DNA of 64,000 nucleotides from CAWARU01 sp963784575 (GTDB taxonomy: Bacteria; Pseudomonadota; Gammaproteobacteria; UBA6186; Azoamicaceae), in the NCBI GenBank assembly GCA_963784575.1, contig CAWARU010000001.1:2852001-2916000 (forward strand). Reading direction: 5' to 3'. Below, in pieces: positions 58,137 to 64,000 of the stretch (position 1 is its first letter; the number at the start of each line of letters is the position of its first letter). The notes under the pieces were generated by a model, which had not been told where the DNA came from, searched no databases, and saw nothing but the letters and a program-made list of their open reading frames with translations. Made by a program: the position numbers and the translations under genes.

Positions 58137-58901
58137 ATGAATATTAAAGATTCTGTTGTCGTAATCACTGGGGGGGCTTCTGGACTAGGAGCCGCTACCG
58201 CTAAATTATTATCAGATAAGGGAGCAAAAGTAGCTTTATTAGATTTGAATAAAGAGGATTTGGACAATTTGGCAGAGAAAATTAAAGGTATCGCTGTAGT
58301 TTGTGATGTCACCAGTGAAAACAGTGTAAAAAGTGCTTTGGATCAGGTCAAAGAAAAATTTGGAACTCCAAGAGTGTGCATTAATTGCGCAGGTATTTTG
58401 GGTGGAGGAAGAATTGAACCGCGGGAAGGCCCGATGAAAGTAGATCTTTTTAGAAATGTTATTGAAATCGATTTGATTGGAACATTTACTGTCATGGATT
58501 ATGTTCTAGCAGATATGATGAAACTAGACCCTATTCAGGAAACAGGGGAACGAGGGGTTGTGATTAATATCGCATCCATTGCAGCTTATGAAGGACAAAT
58601 TGGGCAGGTAGCCTATAGTGCTGCAAAAGCTGGCGTGATGGGGATGACTTTACCGGTGGCACGCGAGATGGGTGATTTTGGAATTAGAGTGGTATCGATT
58701 GCTCCTGGTGTTTTTGAAACGCCAATGATGCAAAAAGCTTCAGATAAAATAAGATCTGGTTTGCTTGCAAACACCGTTTTCCCAAAACGTTTCGGGAAAC
58801 CCGAAGAGTTTGCACATTTTATGGCTTGTGTTATTGAAAATCCAATGATTAATGGTGATACGATTCCCTTGGATGGCGCTTCGCGGATGCCGCCTAAATA
58901 G
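58137..58901 (+). CDS. SDR dehydrogenase, 3-hydroxyacyl-CoA dehydrogenase type II-like
   Basis: A 254-residue short-chain dehydrogenase. NAD-binding TGGASGLG (about 11-18), NCAGIL, the catalytic Ser in INIASIAAYEG and YSAAK are in place. The C-terminal PFPKRFGKPEEFA-like region and insert (EPREGPMKVDLF) match 3-hydroxyacyl-CoA dehydrogenase type II (HSD10-like), acting in short-chain or branched acyl-CoA oxidation. I start at 58137 because GAGGGG lies 8 nt upstream; an in-frame ATG 15 nt earlier overlaps that site. A MaoC remnant follows, suggesting a former acyl-CoA operon. Confidence 0.9.
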   Translation: MNIKDSVVVITGGASGLGAATAKLLSDKGAKVALLDLNKEDLDNLAEKIKGIAVVCDVTSENSVKSALDQVKEKFGTPRVCINCAGILGGGRIEPREGPMKVDLFRNVIEIDLIGTFTVMDYVLADMMKLDPIQETGERGVVINIASIAAYEGQIGQVAYSAAKAGVMGMTLPVAREMGDFGIRVVSIAPGVFETPMMQKASDKIRSGLLANTVFPKRFGKPEEFAHFMACVIENPMINGDTIPLDGASRMPPK

Positions 58902-58934
58902 TCTTTCAATTAACAAGGGTCGAAAAATATCTAA

Positions 58935-59084
58935 TTAGATTGCAAATGTATTAATCAAGCAGGAAAAGTCGTTGTTAGCGGCATTGCAACGGTCATGGCG
59001 CCAACGGAAAAAATTAGATTAAAGCCAATGTCATTACCAAAACTAGACATTAATAATCCTGAGAGAAAGGAAAAAAATGAATGA
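58935..59084 (+). pseudogene. MaoC-type enoyl-CoA hydratase fragment
   Basis: A 49-codon open segment without start codon encodes CINQAGKVVVSGIATVMAP followed by TEKIRLKPMSLPKLDI, which matches the end of the MaoC hot-dog domain of bifunctional enoyl-CoA hydratase/phosphate acetyltransferase proteins. Neither the N-terminal part nor the acetyltransferase domain remains. Confidence 0.6.
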
Positions 59085-59113
59085 TGATCGTATAAATTCA
59101 ATTATCTTATGGG

Positions 59114-60406
59114 TTACTTAACGTTCACTTCCCGTCTCCTGCCAGGTTTTTTCTTTTTGACTATTTTTTTATTTATAGCTAAATTTTTATTTTTATTCTG
59201 ATTTTCTGAGAGTCCCGGAGCTTTTTGTGTTGGAGTGTAGAGAGGTGGATATTGACGCCATTTTTCATTTACTCGTCCCATGTTATAACCTAATGTAAAT
59301 AACTTTTTCATATAAGTACTTTCTATGGGTGCGCTTGGTTCCTGTTTAAACATGGATGGAATGTAGACTAAATTATATCCAATGTCATCGTGCAAAGAAT
59401 AAGTATAAATTCTAAACAAATCTCCAATACCTTGTGCTTTAGTTAAACTACCAATAGATCGAGCAGCAATATCTGTGAGTTTAAGCTCGACATTTTTCCA
59501 TTCAGCACTTACTTTTGAATTTCTAATGATATAGAGATTTGTGATGAACTTCTCTGGTACTTCTGTTTTTCCTAATAAAAAAAGTTGGTTTTCATTTCCA
59601 CCATCTACATGCATTTCAGTGAATATTTCTCCACAAGCTTCAACTTCGAACTCTGTAGGTGAGAAGAAATCCGGGATAGAAACCGAGGCAAGCAAAATTT
59701 TACGGAAAAGCGCGAACGCTTCAGGCGTACGATGTAGCGCGATGGCGCCCATGTCCCAAATTACCAAACGTTCAGCATTCATTTGGCCAGTGCCAATCAA
59801 AAGACGCCTGCCTTTTAAATGCTCATCAGCAATTTTATTCAACATTTTATCATCAGCGAAACGTTCAATCGTTCTAGCCAAAGGCTTATTATCAGCTGCT
59901 GAAGTTAATGTATGTATATTAAGCGTGGATAATATTATCGAAAAAATACTATATTTTTTGTAAACGTCACTTTCTGAAGTTGTCGTAAAAGCTTCTTTGA
60001 GTAAATCGTCATATTCCGAGCCGAGAAAAGCAAAGGGTGCTATTAATGCGCCTACGCTAATTCCAGTAATTAGTTTAAAATTAGGGCGAGTTCCCAATTT
60101 AGACCAACCGCATAAAAGACCTGCGCCAAAAGCACCTTCTTGTCCACCTCCAGAAAGAATTAAAGCACTAGAATTGGGCTTTAATTTTCCGTTTGCCATT
60201 TTTTCCTGTTCAATAGATTCACGAATGCTATTTACTAGTACAGAGCTCTGTTCATCTCCCCAAGCTCTACAATTATGGAAACCTGGAACTTGTGCATGAC
60301 TTTCCAATTTTTCTGGTAGTGGATTATAGGTCTTTGGTTTCGCACACCCTTGAAGAAGAAATGGTATGAGAATTAGAACACAAATTCGAAACTGTAAATC
60401 TTCCAT
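59114..60406 (-). CDS. Patatin-like phospholipase lipoprotein
   Basis: A 430-residue lipoprotein. The signal peptide ends in a lipobox (LIPFLLQGCAKP, Cys about 21). The patatin domain shows the oxyanion loop LSGGGQEGAFGAG, the nucleophile GISVG and the catalytic Asp in HVDGGNEN. It should hydrolyse acyl esters of lipids in the envelope or outside the cell. The C-terminus is basic (KKIVKKKKPGRRREVNVK). Patatin-like phospholipases are common virulence factors in Legionellales; whether this one is secreted is unknown. Confidence 0.92.
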   Translation of the reverse strand: MEDLQFRICVLILIPFLLQGCAKPKTYNPLPEKLESHAQVPGFHNCRAWGDEQSSVLVNSIRESIEQEKMANGKLKPNSSALILSGGGQEGAFGAGLLCGWSKLGTRPNFKLITGISVGALIAPFAFLGSEYDDLLKEAFTTTSESDVYKKYSIFSIILSTLNIHTLTSAADNKPLARTIERFADDKMLNKIADEHLKGRRLLIGTGQMNAERLVIWDMGAIALHRTPEAFALFRKILLASVSIPDFFSPTEFEVEACGEIFTEMHVDGGNENQLFLLGKTEVPEKFITNLYIIRNSKVSAEWKNVELKLTDIAARSIGSLTKAQGIGDLFRIYTYSLHDDIGYNLVYIPSMFKQEPSAPIESTYMKKLFTLGYNMGRVNEKWRQYPPLYTPTQKAPGLSENQNKNKNLAINKKIVKKKKPGRRREVNVK

Positions 60407-60492
60407 ATTAATATTCCAAATTTTTCCTCGAATTTGAGTAAACTCAGGTAATCATACTTAATGATCAGGATAGTCCGTAGTTTGTTACTTTC

Positions 60493-60552
60493 AAGGGTGT
60501 CTGATCTTGACTGGAGACAACTTGCGGTCTCCAGTGGAGATCAGACACCCTT
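60493..60552. terminator. Long two-tier hairpin upstream of the efflux remnant
   Basis: Outer arms AAGGGTGTCTGATCT (60493-60507) and AGATCAGACACCCTT (60538-60552) pair perfectly; inside, ACTGGAGAC pairs with GTCTCCAGT. It lies 80 nt before the outer-membrane factor gene. It could be a terminator insulating it, an attenuator, or a trace of a mobile element. Confidence 0.5.
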
Positions 60553-60631
60553 TCAGGTACCCTCTATTAGTTTATTGAATAACTTGATAAAACTGATATG
60601 GAAATTATATTTAAAGGTGAAGGAACAAAAT

Positions 60632-62078
60632 ATGCACTATTACAAGGAACTACCAACAAAAGCACCCATTTGGCTGATGTTGGTCGCCATGCTACTCAAT
60701 GGGTGCTCGCTCGCACCTAAACACGAAAGGCCAGAAATGCCTGTGCCTAATGTCTGGGCTTCATGTGACGACCCTGCCTCAGAAACCATCGATCAGCGTC
60801 TTCGATGGGAACAGTTTTTTCGTAACCCCATTCTTCAGTCACAAATAGAAGCAGCGCTTTGTAATAACCGGGATTTGCGCATTGCAATCTCACAAGTTGA
60901 TGTGGCTAGAAGCCAATATCTCGTTCAACGAGCCGAGCTATTTCCCCAGTTGAGCGCCGATACGCTCCCCATGCGCTTTGAGATTCCTAAAAGTGTTTCA
61001 CTGACAGGTAATAAGGTTCTTACTAACCTCTATGCTGGGTTTCTTGGTGCAAGCTGGGAAATCGACCTATTTGGCCGCGTTCGCAATCTCAGTGAGGCCG
61101 CTTTTAAAACTTGGCTAGCAACCGATGAAGCCAGACGAGCAATCGCTTTAAGCCTCATTGCCGAGGTGGCCAACACATGGCTGCTCGGCTAGGGAACTGG
61201 ACGAGCGGATCGTACTTACGAAACGGACGATCGATACCCGGCGAAAGTCAGCCCACATCATTCGTCGGCGTTATGAGGTCGGTAGCGCGTCAAACCTTGA
61301 CTTGACACAAGCAAACGCACTCTTAGGAGAGGCTGAAAGCGCCTTAATATCACTCGAGCTGCAACGCGAACAGACGCGCAATGCGCTCACTTTAATCCTG
61401 GGCGTTCCTGCCGACGACAAAGCAATAATGTTGTCCTCGGTTGAAAATGCGGTAGTACGTGGTCTGCCGCCTGGTTTCCCATCTGATCTTCTCGAGAACC
61501 GTCCCGATATCATTGAAGCAGAGGATCGCTTACAAGCAGCAGAGGCTGATATAGGCGCAGCACGCGCCGCATTCTTTCCGCGTATTGATCTATTTGGGGA
61601 CTATGGTGTGTTAAATACTGCATTTCACAACCTGTTAAAGGCGGAGAGTCGAGCATGGATATAGGTGCCAATGCCATAGCGCCTTTGTTTACTGGTGGAC
61701 GTTTACTCGGCAATTTGGCCGGAACCAAGGCCAGACGTGCTGTTGCAATTGCTGAATATGAGAAGACAGTGCAGTCAGCTTTTCGCGATGTGACAGATGC
61801 CTTGGCGGCACGGCGTTGGCTTAGACAGCAAATTAAAACGCAACAGCAGACACTTGACGCGCTAGGGAGCGTGCCCGCCTAGCCAGATCTGCGATATCAC
61901 AGGGATCGACCTCCTATCTCGAAGTGCTCGAAGCGAGCGCGACCTTTTTAACGCCGAACAACAACTGGTCGAGACTCGACGTGCACGATTGTCGAGTGAG
62001 GTCAATCTTTATGCTGCACTAGGAGGTGGCTGTGATGACCCATCGGCCTGCGTGATACAACCCAGCCGCAGGAGCTAA
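60632..62078 (+). pseudogene. Efflux outer-membrane lipoprotein (OprM/NodT family), frameshifted
   Basis: Begins with an AAGGA site, a lipoprotein signal (LMLVAMLLNGCSLAPKHERP) and the usual OprM-family core (DLRIAISQVDVARSQYLVQRAELFPQLSAD, GASWEIDLFGRVRNL). Frames break near 61192, near 61655 and near 61880, but joined pieces (ELDERIVLTKRTIDTRR, LLENRPDIIEAEDRLQAAEADIGAARAAFFPRIDL, YLEVLEAERDLFNAEQQLVETRRARL) cover the whole family to a natural stop at 62078. The decayed gene heads a three-gene efflux operon. Confidence 0.9.
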
Positions 62079-62081
62079 GCC

Positions 62082-63208
62082 ATGAACAAAAGATTCAAAA
62101 TACTCTACAAAATACTCTGAAAAAGTAAGAAGTCACACGAAAAGATTGACAAGAAATGGGTGACACTAGGGGCTATAGTTCTGGTAGCAGTTGCTGTCTT
62201 GTTCCTCTTGTGGCGAATGCTGATGCCGAAGGGTTTGGGAAATATTTCGCCAGTAGCAACGGCCGAATTGAAGCGACTGAGATCGATGTCGCAGCGAAAA
62301 TACCAGGTCGAATTGATAAAATCTTAGTTAATGAGGGAGATTTCGTTAATACCGGGCAGATCGTTGCGGTAATGGATCTCAAGACGCTCAAGGCACAACT
62401 CGACAGAAGCCGAAGCTGACTCACTCAGACCAAAAGCAATATCGCCATTGCAGAAAGCACAGTCGAACAACGAGTGAGCGAAAAGCCGTCGGCGCTGGCA
62501 GTCGTTGATCAACGCAAGGCTGAATTGACTGTGGCGGAAAAACGCTTGGCTCGTTCGCGACACTTTGTCAAAAGAAGGCGCTGCATCCGTACAGGAATAT
62601 GATAATGATCTTGCCAGCGAGCAATCGAGTGCTGCCGCTGTAGCCTCTGCCAAGGCTCAGGACAGCAGCCGAGTGCTGCAATTGCCACAGCACGTTCCCA
62701 GGTAGTTGGCTCACGTGCCAATGCCAATGCCGCATCGGCTAAGATTACCCGGATTCAAGCCGATATTGATGACAGCGAATTGAAATCGCCGCGCTTTGGC
62801 CGTGTACAGTATCGAGTGGCGCAGCCGGGTGAAGTCATTAGCGCGGGTGGGCGGGTTTTGAATCTCGTTGATTTCAGCGATGTCTATATGACTTTCTTTC
62901 TGCCAACTGATCAAGCTGGCCGTGTTGCGCTAGGCGCCGAGGCTCGGATCGTGCTTGATGCAGAGCCTGAATATGTTATTCCAGCTAAGATTTCCTATGT
63001 TGCAGATGTCGCGCAGTTCACACCGAAAACGGTGGAGACTGCAAAGGAACGACAGAAGCTTACCTTCCGGATCAAAGCCCGAATCGATCCAAAACTACTT
63101 CATAAATACATGCATTATGTCAAGACCGGCATGCCTGGAGTGGCCTATGTCAAACTCAATCCCAAGGCTAAGTGGCCCACAAGACTGGATCGAGGGCTCC
63201 TAAAATGA
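62082..63208 (+). pseudogene. HlyD-family membrane fusion protein, frameshifted
   Basis: Recognisable pieces in order: a start MNKRFKILYK, membrane helix VTLGAIVLVAVAVLFLLWR, barrel/lipoyl part GRIEATEIDVAAKIPGRIDKILVNEGDFV, hairpin AELTVAEKRLARS and KEGAASVQEYDNDLASEQ, then DDSELKSPRFGRVQYRVAQPGEV to the end at 63208 (intact from 62780). At least five frame changes or stops separate them. The order and content match YhiI-type adaptors paired with RbbA ABC transporters. Confidence 0.88.
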
Positions 63209-64000
63209 GTGTAAACCCGCCAGAAGTGAAAATATATCTGGAGATGGTAGCGCAAACAAATCAAAGGTGATTGTGCATCTCGAGGAGGTCGGCCTCTTCT
63301 ACGGAAAGACTCAAGCGCTTGATTCGATCAGCTCTCGATATTCCTGCCGGCCGCATGATCGGATTCATCGGTCCAGATGGCGTCGGCAAGTCAAGTTTGT
63401 TTTCGCTGATTGCTGGAGCACATGCCATTCAGCAAGGACGAGTTGAAGTGCTCGGTGGCGACATGGCCGATCAAAAGCATCGACTTGAAACCTGTCCGCG
63501 CATCGCTTATATGCCCCAGGGCCTCGGCAAGAACCTCTATCCAACGCTTTCGGTATTTGAAAATATCGACTTCTTCGGCCGTCTTTTCGGTCAAACCAAG
63601 GAAGAGCGGGAGCGTCGCATCAAAGAACTTGTGGAGAGTACTGGTCTTGCACGCTTCGTGGATCGTCCAGCCGGTAAGCTTTCTGGTGGTATGAAGCAGA
63701 AGCTCGGACTTTGCTGCGCGCTCATTCATGATCCCGATCTTCTCATCCTCGATGAGCCAACTACTGGCGTCGATCCTCTTTCGCGCCGTCAGTTCTGGGA
63801 CTCATCGACGATATCCGGGGGGCACATCAAAATATGTGCGTGCTGGTTTCAACTGCTTATATGGAAGAAGCCGCTCGCTTTGACTGGTTGATAGCCATGG
63901 ATGCTGGTCGCGTGATAGCCACTGGCAGCACTTCAAGAGTTGCTTATGCAAACTGGCACCTCCACACTCGATGCTGCATTCATCTCTTTTATTCCAGAAG
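63205..64000 (+). pseudogene. RbbA/YhiH-type ABC transporter ATPase, frameshifted, runs off the window
   Basis: Start MSVNPPEVK overlaps the adaptor stop by 4 nt. Pieces: VIVHLEEVGLFYGKTQALDSIS, then after a shift LDIPAGRMIGFIGPDGVGKSSLFSLIAG (Walker A), YMPQGLGKNLYPTLSVFENIDFFGRLFG, the signature KLSGGMKQKLGL, Walker B LLILDEPTTGVDP, another shift, then VLVSTAYMEEAARFDWLIAMDAGRVIATG. The GPDGVGKSS form is typical of RbbA-like fused ATPase-permeases. At least three frameshifts are visible before the window edge. Confidence 0.85.

Overview
The window looks like a chromosome segment from a gammaproteobacterium of the Legionellales/Coxiellaceae type. The basis is an E. coli-like 16S-tRNAIle-tRNAAla-23S-5S operon, neighbourhoods such as M23 peptidase-anmK next to tyrS and the rRNA operon, a Kdo hydroxylase, AT-rich DNA, and large orphan proteins with eukaryote-like features (OTU protease, Fic, candidate 14-3-3 motifs) scattered among housekeeping genes. 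The order-level assignment is inference from gene content; no tree was computed.

Layout. 1-2014: accB-accC (minus). 2275-4245: an orphan Ala/Gly-rich protein. 4282-7760: a compact minus-strand operon ppa-cutA-dsbD-methyltransferase. 7786-10908: a glycine-rich RRM protein, a hairpin-forming interspersed repeat (two full copies), an orphan kinase-like protein and tRNA-Glu(CTC). 11007-15223: pcnB, an orphan protein, and a Fic protein behind a helically phased array of GGCGCGA boxes. 15338-23748: a DUF1737 protein, pgi with a single frameshift, nitroreductase, dksA, sfsA, an APH/P-loop kinase fusion, hemL, a membrane-anchored RRM protein and rubredoxin. 23798-28308: hemJ, a 226-bp MITE-like element, minor pilins pilW-pilV-pilX, erpA. 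28319-33728: Kdo hydroxylase, anmK, M23 peptidase (all minus), then tyrS. 33957-35726: DUF4143 ATPase and a small lipoprotein. 35853-41318: the rRNA operon with promoter, boxA sites and two tRNAs.

41568-53934 is accessory DNA: an orphan Ser-rich protein, tRNA-Thr, a LuxR-type regulator, an IS1634-type insertion sequence, a 1866-residue OTU/beta-helix/DUF637-like giant protein, and an AAA-ATPase/PD-(D/E)XK protein. The IS is flanked by a perfect 303-bp direct duplication carrying the end of the luxR gene, the intergenic palindrome and the first codons of the giant gene, so both neighbours survived the insertion.

54135-64000 is a patchwork of transferred and decaying genes: a G+C-rich zinc alcohol dehydrogenase behind a duplicated leader, remnants of a znuC-znuB pair, a tandem CsbD protein, an SDR dehydrogenase followed by a MaoC-domain fragment, a patatin-like lipoprotein, and a three-gene efflux operon (outer-membrane factor, HlyD-type adaptor, RbbA-type ABC ATPase) broken by many frameshifts.

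The best candidates for something undescribed are the LuxR/giant OTU-beta-helix locus, the phased operator array of the Fic gene, and the membrane-tethered RRM protein.
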